Assembly (NCBI GenBank): GCA_934162285.1
Contig: CAKPHY010000008.1
Span: forward strand, 1 to 51,192
Length of the DNA stretch: 51,192 nucleotides
Reading direction: 5' to 3'
DNA from: an uncultured Bacilli bacterium
GTDB lineage: Bacteria > Bacillota_I > Bacilli_A > RF39 > UBA660
Positions 22,722-30,770 of this stretch are shown piece after piece; positions within the stretch are counted from its first letter, which is position 1; every line of letters begins with the position of its first letter. The notes below the pieces were generated by a model, which saw only the letters and a list, made by a program, of their open reading frames with translations, was not told the origin of the DNA and did not search any database. A program made the translations under genes and the position numbers.

Positions 22722-23654
22722 ATGTTAAAAAGATTTTCTTTAAAAAAAATTTTAGTATCAGCATCGGTTTTAGTAACATTACTTATTATATGTTTAGTTC
22801 CTAGTGAAGACGCAGTTAAGTTTAAACAAGAATTAAAATATAATGAAGAATTAAGTGTTAACGACATTTATTTGTTAGATGGCTATCAATATGTAGCTCT
22901 AACTGAAATGCCACTTTTTACCAAGAGTATTGAGGATCAAGCATTAGAAATAATTGATGTTTTAATTGAAGGAGGCCCTGGTGAAAATAAAATACCAAGT
23001 GGTTTTAAAGCTTTAATTAATGGTGAAACTACTGTTAATGATATAAGTATAAAAGATGAAATTTTAAGTATTGATTTTTCTAAAGAATTATTAGACACAA
23101 AAAAAGAATATGAAGTTAAAGTTATTGAATCTTTAGTTTATTCTTTAACAAGTATTAAAGGTGTTAAAGGTATAAAAATTTTGATAGATGGTAAACCTCT
23201 AGAAATATTACCCCAATCTAAAGTTAGATTACCAAATGTTTTAGATAAATCATTTGGTATTAATCGTGAATATAATTTAACTTCTTTAAAAAATGTTAGT
23301 CAAATAACTATTTATTATTTAAATAAATATAATGATGATTTTTATTATGTACCAGTTACTAAATATTTAAATGATGATCGTGAAAAAGTAAATATTATAA
23401 TTGATGAATTAGCTAACAATAATAGTTATTTAACAGGTTTAATGAGCTTTATGAATAATAAAGCTAAACTTAAAGATACATTAATAGAAACTGATGAAGT
23501 TATTTTAAACTTTGATTCTGGTATTTTAAATGATGTTGATAGTAAAACTGTTTTAAAAGAAGTTACTCAAAGTATAAATTATTCGATAATTGCCAATTAT
23601 GGCATTAAAAATGTTGCCTTAAACGTTGATTCTGAACCAATAAATGTGAATTAA
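22722..23654 (+). CDS. gerM: GerM-domain protein
   Basis: GGGGTGAAAT precedes ATG 22722. The 310-residue product has an N-terminal membrane anchor (ILVSASVLVTLLIICLVP, about residues 10-28) and two GerM domains. The first, about 60-165, contains ALEIIDVLIEGGPGENKIPSG and LSIDFSKELLDTK; the second, about 190-305, contains REKVNIIIDELAN and VILNFDSGILND. The tandem-domain architecture is that of GerM, a mother-cell membrane protein needed for engulfment and germination-competent spores. Together with spoIIIAH-like and gerE it forms a sporulation-type cluster. Confidence 0.87.
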   Translation: MLKRFSLKKILVSASVLVTLLIICLVPSEDAVKFKQELKYNEELSVNDIYLLDGYQYVALTEMPLFTKSIEDQALEIIDVLIEGGPGENKIPSGFKALINGETTVNDISIKDEILSIDFSKELLDTKKEYEVKVIESLVYSLTSIKGVKGIKILIDGKPLEILPQSKVRLPNVLDKSFGINREYNLTSLKNVSQITIYYLNKYNDDFYYVPVTKYLNDDREKVNIIIDELANNNSYLTGLMSFMNNKAKLKDTLIETDEVILNFDSGILNDVDSKTVLKEVTQSINYSIIANYGIKNVALNVDSEPINVN

Positions 23655-23667
23655 TGTTAAAAAACTC

Positions 23668-23696
23668 TTGAAAACTGTCAAAAACTATTGTATAAT
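23668..23696 (+). promoter_or_regulatory. promoter of tRNA-Arg
   Basis: TTGAAA (23668-23673), 17-base spacer, TATAAT (23691-23696). Confidence 0.8.
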
Positions 23697-23721
23697 TTAC
23701 TTGTTCCATTGAGAACTGGAT

Positions 23722-23798
23722 GTCTCGGTAGCTCAGTTGGATAGAGCAATGCCCTTCTAAGGCAGCGGTCGGGGGTTCGAATCCCTTCCGGGACACCA
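23722..23798 (+). tRNA. tRNA-Arg (TCT)
   Basis: 77 nt with CCA encoded. Acceptor GTCTCGG/CCGGGAC, D-arm TAGCTCAGTTGGATAGAGC, anticodon TCT in CTTCTAA, T-arm GGTTCGAATCC. Confidence 0.96.
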
Positions 23799-23809
23799 TT
23801 TAGATAATT

Positions 23810-23836
23810 ACCATTGATTTTCAATGGTTTTTATTT
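23810..23836 (+). terminator. terminator after tRNA-Arg
   Basis: ACCATTGA-TTT-TCAATGGT followed by a T-rich run. Confidence 0.78.
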
Positions 23837-23897
23837 TGCTTCAATTAAATATATAAATATAATAAAATATATGGTAAAATTAGAAGTTAATTTAACA

Positions 23898-24058
23898 TAT
23901 GTATTTTTAATCGGTTTAACTATTCTTTTTCAGTAATTGGTGTCAAAATAGGTAATGTCTTTGGAAACAAATATGAGAATATTTCAAAATTAATAGGTAG
24001 TATAACTTTAATTTTAATTGGTTTAAAAATATTATTAGAACATTTACAAATTATTTAA
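23898..24058 (+). pseudogene. mntP (Mn efflux pump) C-terminal remnant
   Basis: Two frames joined near 23925 read VFLIGLT then FSVIGVKIGNVFGNKYENI, SKLIGSITLILIGLKILLEH, matching the last ~50 residues of MntP/YebN manganese exporters (GxKxGNxFG and the final LIGLKILLEHL helix). There is no start codon, the N-terminal two thirds are missing, and there is a frameshift. It lies between tRNA-Arg and tRNA-Ser, a typical deletion/insertion hotspot. Confidence 0.75.
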
Positions 24059-24060
24059 AT

Positions 24061-24082
24061 AAAAAAGACTCCAATAGGAGTC
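24061..24082 (-). terminator. minus-strand terminator
   Basis: Reading leftward: GACTCC-TATT-GGAGTC followed by T6 (A6 at 24061-24066 on the plus strand). Confidence 0.75.
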
Positions 24083-24141
24083 TAAATACAACAACTAATG
24101 TTGAAATCAACATCAGTCCGCACAAGGTTTAATTAATTACA
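24061..24141 (-). ncRNA. candidate small RNA on the minus strand
   Basis: On the minus strand a promoter (TTGATT, 17-base spacer, TAAAAT) at 24175-24147 and a terminator at 24082-24061 bound an ~80-nt non-coding transcript. Inside is a hairpin ACTGATGTTG-ATTT-CAACATTAGT (10 bp with one G-U), preceded by an unpaired stretch TTAAACCTTGTGCGG that could be a seed. There is no start codon with a ribosome binding site. I could not match a known family; it could act in trans, or simply be the terminator of a lost leftward gene. Confidence 0.45.
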
Positions 24142-24146
24142 AATTA

Positions 24147-24175
24147 ATTTTATCAAAGTGTTAGAAAAAAATCAA
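24147..24175 (-). promoter_or_regulatory. minus-strand promoter of the small RNA candidate
   Basis: TTGATT (24175-24170) and TAAAAT (24152-24147) with a 17-base spacer. Confidence 0.45.
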
Positions 24176-24218
24176 GAGGTTAATTGAAAAAAATTAAAAA
24201 ATGTGTTATCTTATTAAA

Positions 24219-24307
24219 GAAGAGTTATCGAAGTGGTTATAACGAGCTTGACTCGAAATCAAGTTGTCCGCAAGGGCACATGGGTTCAAATCCCATACTC
24301 TTCGCCA
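24219..24307 (+). tRNA. tRNA-Ser (CGA)
   Basis: 89 nt with CCA encoded. Acceptor GAAGAGT/ACTCTTC, anticodon CGA in CTCGAAA, long variable arm TTGTCCGCAAGGGCAC, T-arm GGTTCAAATCC. Confidence 0.96.
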
Positions 24308-24320
24308 GAATGTTTATTGT

Positions 24321-24340
24321 ACTCCCTTTGGGAGTTTTTT
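24321..24340 (+). terminator. terminator after tRNA-Ser (CGA)
   Basis: ACTCCC-TTT-GGGAGT followed by T6. Confidence 0.85.
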
Positions 24341-24403
24341 ATTGTATAAAATTGGATAATATTATATAATTAATTTAACAATAGGGAGAAAGGGAGTAAA
24401 AAA

Positions 24404-25792
24404 GTGTTTTGTAATAAATGTGGCACTAAGCTAGATAGTGGTAGTCATTTTTGTCCTAAATGTGGAAATAATCTAAATGCTAATAATACAAATAACTATA
24501 GCCAACAAGATCAAAATTTAAATAACAATTCAAATCAATTTTCAGGTAATTATAGTCAAAACAATCAGATTAATTCAGTAAATTATAATCAAATCAATTC
24601 AACAAACAATATATATAATCAACAGAACTCCAATTTTAATAATCAAAATAATCAAATAAATTATAACCAACAAAATTTAAATAATTATGTAAATCCCAAT
24701 CAATATGTTCAATCAAATTATAATTATAACAATTATGTAGAACCAAATTATAATTACAATCAGCAAAATAGCCAGCCTAAAAAAGAAAAAAATTCATGGA
24801 TATATTTAATTATCGGAGGATTAGTTGTAATTATCATTGTAATTCTTCTCATTCCTACTAATAGTAATAGTAAAGGATACTATTTTTCAAATGAAGGAAC
24901 TGAAATAACATATAATAAAAGTGTATATAGAAGAACGACAGCTGATCCTAGTATATATGTTAATAGCTACGTAGGTAATCTTACTGATTATAAGAATCAA
25001 TTGACACAAATATCGAATGCTCAAAAAGCTAATTGTCAGAAATCTAGTACCTTAAAGTACGAAAAAGAAATGATGGAAAAGTATGGACTTTATACAGCTA
25101 ATTTATGCGAATTATCAGATACTATGTTAGAAAAGATATTAGAAATATATGCTTATGCTGAAAAAGAATATAAAGGAATCTTTGATTATGCATATGCTTC
25201 TCAAAGTTTATATAATGCTGATAGTCAATTTGCAATAGAAAAAAATGCTACACTAGGTGTTATAGCCTTTTACGGAACAATACCTTCAGCACATTCGAAC
25301 GCAGGCTTTAATATTAAGACAATGATGGGATTAAGTAGTACATATTTCTTAAATGAATCATATTTTGGAAGTAGAGTTAATGATGGTGTTCAATCTAAAC
25401 ATTTTCCAGCTAATGCCAATATTTATTCGCCAGTAATGCATGAACTAGGTCATAAATTACACTTTGATTTAGTATTTAAAAAGTATGGAATTGATAATAT
25501 CTCGATAGTAAACAATATTAATATAAAACAGGTTTATCGAGCATTTAGTGATATAAATAATAATGAAACATCAGCAGAAATAGTCAAAAAGGCCATAAAA
25601 AATATTTATAATGTAGATGCAATAAATGTGTTAGAATACACTAAGGAAATATCAGGATATGCCGCTTCAAGTATTAATGAATCAATTGCTGAAAGCGTTC
25701 ATGATTATTATTTAAATGGTCAAAAAGCTAATAAGTTATCGTTAGAAATTGTAAAAATATTAAAAGAGGAAAGGTCAAAATATTTTAGGTGA
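24404..25792 (+). CDS. zinc-ribbon, Q/N-rich, membrane-anchored zincin metalloprotease
   Basis: GTG 24404 follows GGGAG. The first 24 residues are a zinc ribbon (CNKCGTKLDSGSHFCPKCG) like those opening many membrane proteins of Firmicutes. Residues ~27-125 are an extreme N/Q/Y-rich low-complexity linker. Residues ~132-151 form a single membrane helix (WIYLIIGGLVVIIIVILLIP). The exterior domain holds HELGH at ~346-350 and a downstream NESIAESVHDY with a Glu near 430 as a plausible third zinc ligand, so it should be an active gluzincin-type protease (lethal-factor/M34-like arrangement). It is the first gene of a three-gene operon encoding membrane-anchored extracellular proteins; the next gene starts 3 bases after its stop. 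Confidence 0.75.
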   Translation: MFCNKCGTKLDSGSHFCPKCGNNLNANNTNNYSQQDQNLNNNSNQFSGNYSQNNQINSVNYNQINSTNNIYNQQNSNFNNQNNQINYNQQNLNNYVNPNQYVQSNYNYNNYVEPNYNYNQQNSQPKKEKNSWIYLIIGGLVVIIIVILLIPTNSNSKGYYFSNEGTEITYNKSVYRRTTADPSIYVNSYVGNLTDYKNQLTQISNAQKANCQKSSTLKYEKEMMEKYGLYTANLCELSDTMLEKILEIYAYAEKEYKGIFDYAYASQSLYNADSQFAIEKNATLGVIAFYGTIPSAHSNAGFNIKTMMGLSSTYFLNESYFGSRVNDGVQSKHFPANANIYSPVMHELGHKLHFDLVFKKYGIDNISIVNNINIKQVYRAFSDINNNETSAEIVKKAIKNIYNVDAINVLEYTKEISGYAASSINESIAESVHDYYLNGQKANKLSLEIVKILKEERSKYFR

Positions 25793-25795
25793 TTT

Positions 25796-27472
25796 ATGAA
25801 AATAAAATTAATAATAGCTTCATTAATACTGACAATTATGATCATTTTTACATATACCTTTGCTTTTCCTACTTTTAGTGTAAATAAAATTGATCTTTTA
25901 AAAGATTCTAAAGAAAATTCTATTAAGTCAAAATTAGATCCTGATTATATAATAGAAGAGCCAGAAATTGAATTAGCAAATGCTAATGAAAGTATTGTTT
26001 TAAATAAAGCTTTTGAAGCATTATCAGCTATAATTGGTAAACCTAATACTGAACAAAAAAATGATTATTTTACTCAAAAAGCTAAATATGATAAATTTTT
26101 AGAATATTGTGCAGATGACTCTGAAATTCCTGATGATAAAGATTATGATATTTATCATTTTACTAAAAGCAAAGAAGAAAAATATAATTATATGGTCAGT
26201 GGAATATTTAATTATAAAATTAATACTTATGAGAAATTAAAAGTATCAAAAGTAAGATGTTATATGGCAATATGCTATATTGATTTTAGAATTATAAATG
26301 CTAATTTTGAAGCTGAAGATAAACTTACTAAAGCAGTTAAAAATGCTGTTGGGGATATTGATGTTGAAGTAACACTTATAAACAATACTGATGCTAGAGT
26401 GCTTTACTTAAGTAGTTATTCATACGATGCTATTGGTGGTGCCGAATTAATAGAAAATTCTGAAAATAACAATCAATACAATATAATTGATGACTATACT
26501 TATACTGATCAAGATAAAACTAGTATTGAAAAAATTTATAATGCAAATCAAAAATCAATAGTTAACTTAAGCACAATTGGTGATCAAAATGGTGTTACAT
26601 CTAGTTGTACGGGCTTTTTTATAGCTGAAGGCATAATAGTTACTAATTATACTTGGTTTCAAGAATATCTAATTAGTAATGATTATTTAATAGTTAAAGA
26701 TTTAGATAATAAAATCTATAATGTTGATGGTATTGTATCTTTGTCATCATACTTTGATGTCATAATTTTAAAGTTAGATCAAAAAGCAGGTGTACCAATA
26801 AAAAAATATAGTTTTGATTCTAATTATAGTAAAAACTTAAAAATAGCTCTTACTAATCCCAATGGATTATCAGTAAAAATAAAAGTTGGGCAATTTTTAA
26901 ATTCTTCTGATGAAATTGTTAAAACGAATATGCCAATTTTGCAAAGTGAAGTAGGAGCTCCAGTATTTTCACTTTCTAATGAATTAATAGGTATTGTGAA
27001 TAGTAAACAATATAATTCAACAGTTTCTAATTATTCTTCTATTTACTTATATAGTATTGCTCATAAATTACAAAGAAGCGATTTTTCAAATATTAAAGTT
27101 TATCAACTTTCTTTGTTAAAACCAGAATTATATAGCAATACAGTTTCTAAAATAGAAACACCAGTATTTGATTATGATTCTAAAATATATGAATACTATA
27201 TGCAAGATATTGATGTGAAAGAAATATATTTAAATAATGTTACTAGAATTACTTCATATGATAAATATTTAGAAGTTTTAGTTAAATATAATAGTAATCA
27301 ACTTTTAAGTATAAAAGATTATATGAATTTATATGTAAATCAATTATTAAGTAAAGATTATCAATTAATAACTAATGATATTTATAAAATAGTTGTTAGT
27401 AATGATACAAATACAATTACACTTAAAAATGAAGAAAATTACTTTAGTATAAATTATAGAGGTAAAATATGA
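25796..27472 (+). CDS. membrane-anchored trypsin/HtrA-fold protein with lost catalytic triad
   Basis: The 558-residue protein has an N-terminal anchor (about 4-25: IIASLILTIMIIFTYTFAF) and a helical/unknown region to ~245. From ~250 to 425 it has a trypsin-like domain: SIVNLSTIG, SSCTGFFIAEGIIVTNYTWF, SSYFDVIILKLD, SEVGAPVFSLSNELIGIVNS. In HtrA-type proteases these positions read TNxHV, YDxAVLK and GNSGGPV. Here the His is Thr, the Asp is kept, and the nucleophile Ser is Val, so it should not cleave peptides. It probably binds them, or regulates the neighbouring metalloprotease. The C-terminal ~120 residues are similar in character to the next protein. It overlaps the next gene by 4 bases. 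Confidence 0.7.
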   Translation: MKIKLIIASLILTIMIIFTYTFAFPTFSVNKIDLLKDSKENSIKSKLDPDYIIEEPEIELANANESIVLNKAFEALSAIIGKPNTEQKNDYFTQKAKYDKFLEYCADDSEIPDDKDYDIYHFTKSKEEKYNYMVSGIFNYKINTYEKLKVSKVRCYMAICYIDFRIINANFEAEDKLTKAVKNAVGDIDVEVTLINNTDARVLYLSSYSYDAIGGAELIENSENNNQYNIIDDYTYTDQDKTSIEKIYNANQKSIVNLSTIGDQNGVTSSCTGFFIAEGIIVTNYTWFQEYLISNDYLIVKDLDNKIYNVDGIVSLSSYFDVIILKLDQKAGVPIKKYSFDSNYSKNLKIALTNPNGLSVKIKVGQFLNSSDEIVKTNMPILQSEVGAPVFSLSNELIGIVNSKQYNSTVSNYSSIYLYSIAHKLQRSDFSNIKVYQLSLLKPELYSNTVSKIETPVFDYDSKIYEYYMQDIDVKEIYLNNVTRITSYDKYLEVLVKYNSNQLLSIKDYMNLYVNQLLSKDYQLITNDIYKIVVSNDTNTITLKNEENYFSINYRGKI

Positions 27473-28872
27473 AAAAATGGGGAAAATTACTAATAGTATT
27501 ATTTTTAGTTGTTATTATAATTGTTATATTAGTTTTTAAATTACAAAAAAATGCCGATACAACTATTAAGAACTATAAAGATGAAATTTTAAGTTTTGAT
27601 TATAGTTCTCGTTTTAATTTAAAAAAGAATGACAATTATTTAGAATTAATTGATGATAATGCTAATATAATATTTGAAAATAAAAAAATAAGTACTGTAG
27701 AAAATGGATATTCTTTTGATACTTTAGTAGATAATATTGTTTTTAATTATTTAAATAATGCTAAAGATTATAAATTAATAAGTCAAAAAAATAATTACAA
27801 ATTTAAAAATAATGAAGGTTATCGACTTATATTTGAAAATGATGTTACGAAAGAAAATTCTATGGTTTTAATTGGTTTAAGTGAATTAAATTTAACAATG
27901 GTAACTTTAAATGCTAAACAAAATGAATTTAGTTTATTAGTTGATTCTGCTGAATTAATAATGAATACTTTAAAATATAATAACGAATATAAATATTTAG
28001 AAATACAAGAAAAAGATGTAGAAACATCTGATATAGAATTAGATTCTGATAAAAGAGAAAATTTAAAGTATTCTGATAAAAATGTCGATTATGAATTTGT
28101 TGAGGAAGAATTTAGATATAAAATATCTTTACCAGAAAACTTTAAACAAGATGGCTATAAGCCAGAATTTACTTATGATAAAACTAATATTAAATTTAGT
28201 ATAGGTTTTATACCAGATATATGTGAAGAAGCATGTATAACATCTGGTAAAAAGAAAGGCTATGTAAAGTATAATGACGAAATATACTATACTGAGCAAC
28301 AAGATTGGACTATTAGAGAATATCTTGTTATTTATAAATTTTTAGGTTTTGATAAAACACTTAGAATAACTATTGGTAGTGATTTTCATATAACTAAAGA
28401 GTTCTTAGACATGCTTACTAAAAATTTATCTATAACTAAAGATCAAAAAGGAATAATAACTATTGAAGATAACAAAATAAAAGGAAAAATTTATAAAGAT
28501 AATGTTTCTGTTACTTACAGCCTAAATAATAAAAACTATGAAAGAACAATTGATGGTACTGAAAATGTAACATTTTATGGTAAAGCTTCTACTGAATTAA
28601 AATTAACAAAAACAAAAAGTATTGAAGAAGAAACAAAATATAATAATTTAAATATGTATACTAGTTATTCGATAAAGAAAATAGGTAATGTACAAATATC
28701 AGGTTATAATTTTATTAAATATGTTGAAGAATATACTAGTACTTTTGACCTTAAATATTATAAAGAATACTATATTTATAAAGTTAATGAATCACTTAAT
28801 TTAATAATTGAAATAGATGAACACATTCAAGATATTAATGATATCAATTTAAAAATTCAAGTAAAAAATTAA
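27469..28872 (+). CDS. membrane-anchored extracellular protein of unknown function
   Basis: The 467-residue protein has a short basic N-terminus and a membrane helix at ~6-24 (LLIVLFLVVIIIVILVFKL). The large extracytoplasmic part is rich in Asn, Lys, Tyr and beta-strand-like segments. A first domain (about 40-180) with the pattern YSSRFNLKKNDNYLELIDD ... YRLIFENDVTK resembles PsbP/Mog1-like lipoprotein folds in its strand order. A second (about 205-330) repeats the theme (FRYKISLPENFKQ, CEEACITSG with two Cys). No catalytic motif is seen. It is coupled to the pseudoprotease gene by an ATGA overlap and probably belongs to the same complex. Confidence 0.6.
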   Translation: MKKWGKLLIVLFLVVIIIVILVFKLQKNADTTIKNYKDEILSFDYSSRFNLKKNDNYLELIDDNANIIFENKKISTVENGYSFDTLVDNIVFNYLNNAKDYKLISQKNNYKFKNNEGYRLIFENDVTKENSMVLIGLSELNLTMVTLNAKQNEFSLLVDSAELIMNTLKYNNEYKYLEIQEKDVETSDIELDSDKRENLKYSDKNVDYEFVEEEFRYKISLPENFKQDGYKPEFTYDKTNIKFSIGFIPDICEEACITSGKKKGYVKYNDEIYYTEQQDWTIREYLVIYKFLGFDKTLRITIGSDFHITKEFLDMLTKNLSITKDQKGIITIEDNKIKGKIYKDNVSVTYSLNNKNYERTIDGTENVTFYGKASTELKLTKTKSIEEETKYNNLNMYTSYSIKKIGNVQISGYNFIKYVEEYTSTFDLKYYKEYYIYKVNESLNLIIEIDEHIQDINDINLKIQVKN

Positions 28873-28917
28873 GTTTTCGTTTTTAATATTTTATGATATA
28901 ATTCTTTTGGTGGTTAT

Positions 28918-29520
28918 ATGGAAATTGTAAAAAAATTAGAAAATTATTCATTACTTGTTTCATTACTTTATGTGATGATGGGAATTATTATGATTATGAA
29001 TCCCAAGTTTGTATGTGATGCTGTAAACTATATTGTAGGTTCACTTGTAATTCTTTATGGCGTTATTTACATGATCAAATTTTTTAGTAAAAATTCTTTT
29101 AATAATTTAAGCAAATTTAATTTATTAGCAGGACTTTTATCAATTGTTTTTGGGCTTTATATCCTTTTTAATCCAACATTACTTTTATCAATAATTCCTT
29201 TTGTTACAGGAATGCTTGTAGTTCTTGATGGTTTTGGTAAATTAAAAAATGCGATTGATTTTAAGAGCTATGGTTATATAAGATGGTGGGTAGGAATTAT
29301 ATTTGCAGTTCTATTTATTGGATTAGGTGCTTTTATGATTTTTAAATCATTTGCTGTAACTGAATTAGTTGTAAGAATTATTGGTGGTTTATTAATTTTA
29401 GATGCTATAAGTGATATTTGGTCATATTTTTGCTATCGCAAGTATTCTAAAAAAATAGCAAAATCATTTAATGAAAATGAAGTAAAAGAAGCAAATGTTA
29501 TAGAATATAAAGAAAAATAG
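28918..29520 (+). CDS. DUF308 / HdeD-family membrane protein
   Basis: The 200-residue protein consists of about six hydrophobic helices arranged as three repeats of the DUF308 pattern (SLLYVMMGIIMIMNP, GSLVILYGVIYMIKFF; LLAGLLSIVFGLYILFNP, GMLVVLDGFGKLKNA; VGIIFAVLFIGLGAFMIF, GGLLILDAISDIW). HdeD relatives are stress-related inner-membrane proteins of unclear activity. ATG 28918 follows GGTGG. Its own terminator follows. It is not tightly linked to the upstream operon (45-base gap containing TATAAT). Confidence 0.85.
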   Translation: MEIVKKLENYSLLVSLLYVMMGIIMIMNPKFVCDAVNYIVGSLVILYGVIYMIKFFSKNSFNNLSKFNLLAGLLSIVFGLYILFNPTLLLSIIPFVTGMLVVLDGFGKLKNAIDFKSYGYIRWWVGIIFAVLFIGLGAFMIFKSFAVTELVVRIIGGLLILDAISDIWSYFCYRKYSKKIAKSFNENEVKEANVIEYKEK

Positions 29521-29540
29521 ACTTTTTTGTCTATTTTTTT
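29515..29540 (+). terminator. terminator after DUF308 gene
   Basis: AAATAGAC-TTTTTT-GTCTATTT followed by T. Confidence 0.8.
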
Positions 29541-29548
29541 ATATTTTA

Positions 29549-29557
29549 TGTTATACT
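29549..29557 (+). promoter_or_regulatory. extended -10 promoter of ackA
   Basis: TGT-TATACT, 28 bases before the start codon. Confidence 0.5.
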
Positions 29558-29584
29558 ATCTATGTATTTGAAGGAGGAATTATT

Positions 29585-30763
29585 TTGAAAATTTTATCTG
29601 TTAATGCTGGTAGCTCATCACTTAAATTTCAAGCATATGAAATGCCAGAAGAAAAAGTTTTAATTTCAGGAGTATTTGAAAGAATAGGTTTAGACAATAG
29701 TTTTTACACTATAAAATTAAATGGTGAAAAAATTCGTCATGAAGTAGAATTACCTAATCATAAAGAAGCTTTTGAAATATTAGTTGAAGAGTTAAAATCA
29801 AATAATATCGTTGATTCTTTAGACGAAATTAAAGGTATTGGTCATCGTATAGTTCAAGGTGGTTCTTATTTTGATAAAACTGTAGTTGCAACGGAAGAAG
29901 TTATTGCTAAAATTGATGAATTAAGTTCATTAGCACCATTACATAATCCAGCTGCAATCGTTGGTATTAGAGCAGCTGAAGCTGTTGTTCCTAATGCTAT
30001 TCAAACAGTTGTTTTTGATACTGCATTCCATCAAACAATGCCAGAAGAAAATTATTTATATGCTTTACCTTATGAATGGTGTACTGAATATAAAATTAGA
30101 AGATATGGTGCTCATGGTACTAGTCATAAGTTTGTTGCTTTACGTGCTAATGAATTATTAGGTCGTAATGATACTAAATTAATAACTTGCCATATTGGTA
30201 ATGGTGCTAGTATTAGTGCTGTTGTTAATGGCAAATGTCTAAATACTTCAATGGGCTTAACACCAAATGCTGGTTTAATCATGGGAAGCCGTTGTGGGGA
30301 TATCGATGCAACAATCGTACCATATATGATTGAAAAAACTGGTTTAACTCCAAGAGAAATGGATACTGTTTTAAATAAGAAGAGTGGTTTACTTGGAATA
30401 AGTGGAATTTCAAGTGATTCTAGAGATATTGAAGATGGTATTAAAGCAGGTAATGAAAGATGTATTTTAGCTCAAAAAATGTATGTAAGAAGAATCATTG
30501 ATTACATTGTTAAATATTACTTCCAAATGGATGGTTGTGATGCTATTATTTTTACAGCTGGAGTTGGTGAAAATTCTATTGCTACTAGAGCATCAGTTGT
30601 TGAAGGATTACATTTATTAGGAATTGAATTAGATCCTGAATTAAATGATTGTCGTGGTAAAGAAACTTTAATTACAACTGCCACTTCAAAAATTCCATGT
30701 TATGTTATTCCAACTAATGAAGAATTAATGATTGCCCGTGATACTTACGAACTTGCTAAATAG
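29585..30763 (+). CDS. ackA: acetate kinase
   Basis: TTG start with GGAGG at good spacing. The 392-residue protein carries the acetokinase signatures MKILSVNAGSSSLKF (residues 1-15) and YGAHGTSHKFVALRA (about 175-189), plus HIGNGASISA, GISSDSRD and the C-terminal PTNEELMIARDT. It interconverts acetyl phosphate and ADP with acetate and ATP, the substrate-level phosphorylation step of acetate fermentation. The partner pta is not nearby. nrnA follows 7 bases later, suggesting one transcript. Confidence 0.97.
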   Translation: MKILSVNAGSSSLKFQAYEMPEEKVLISGVFERIGLDNSFYTIKLNGEKIRHEVELPNHKEAFEILVEELKSNNIVDSLDEIKGIGHRIVQGGSYFDKTVVATEEVIAKIDELSSLAPLHNPAAIVGIRAAEAVVPNAIQTVVFDTAFHQTMPEENYLYALPYEWCTEYKIRRYGAHGTSHKFVALRANELLGRNDTKLITCHIGNGASISAVVNGKCLNTSMGLTPNAGLIMGSRCGDIDATIVPYMIEKTGLTPREMDTVLNKKSGLLGISGISSDSRDIEDGIKAGNERCILAQKMYVRRIIDYIVKYYFQMDGCDAIIFTAGVGENSIATRASVVEGLHLLGIELDPELNDCRGKETLITTATSKIPCYVIPTNEELMIARDTYELAK

Positions 30764-30770
30764 GTGAAAC

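Noticed and set aside
23605..23799. Minus-strand 64-codon frame (VSRKGFEPPTAALEG)
   Set aside because: Antisense to tRNA-Arg; same artefact.
24184..24369. Plus-strand 61-codon frame over tRNA-Ser
   Set aside because: It simply translates the tRNA (GSNPILFA from the T-arm) and has no ribosome binding site.
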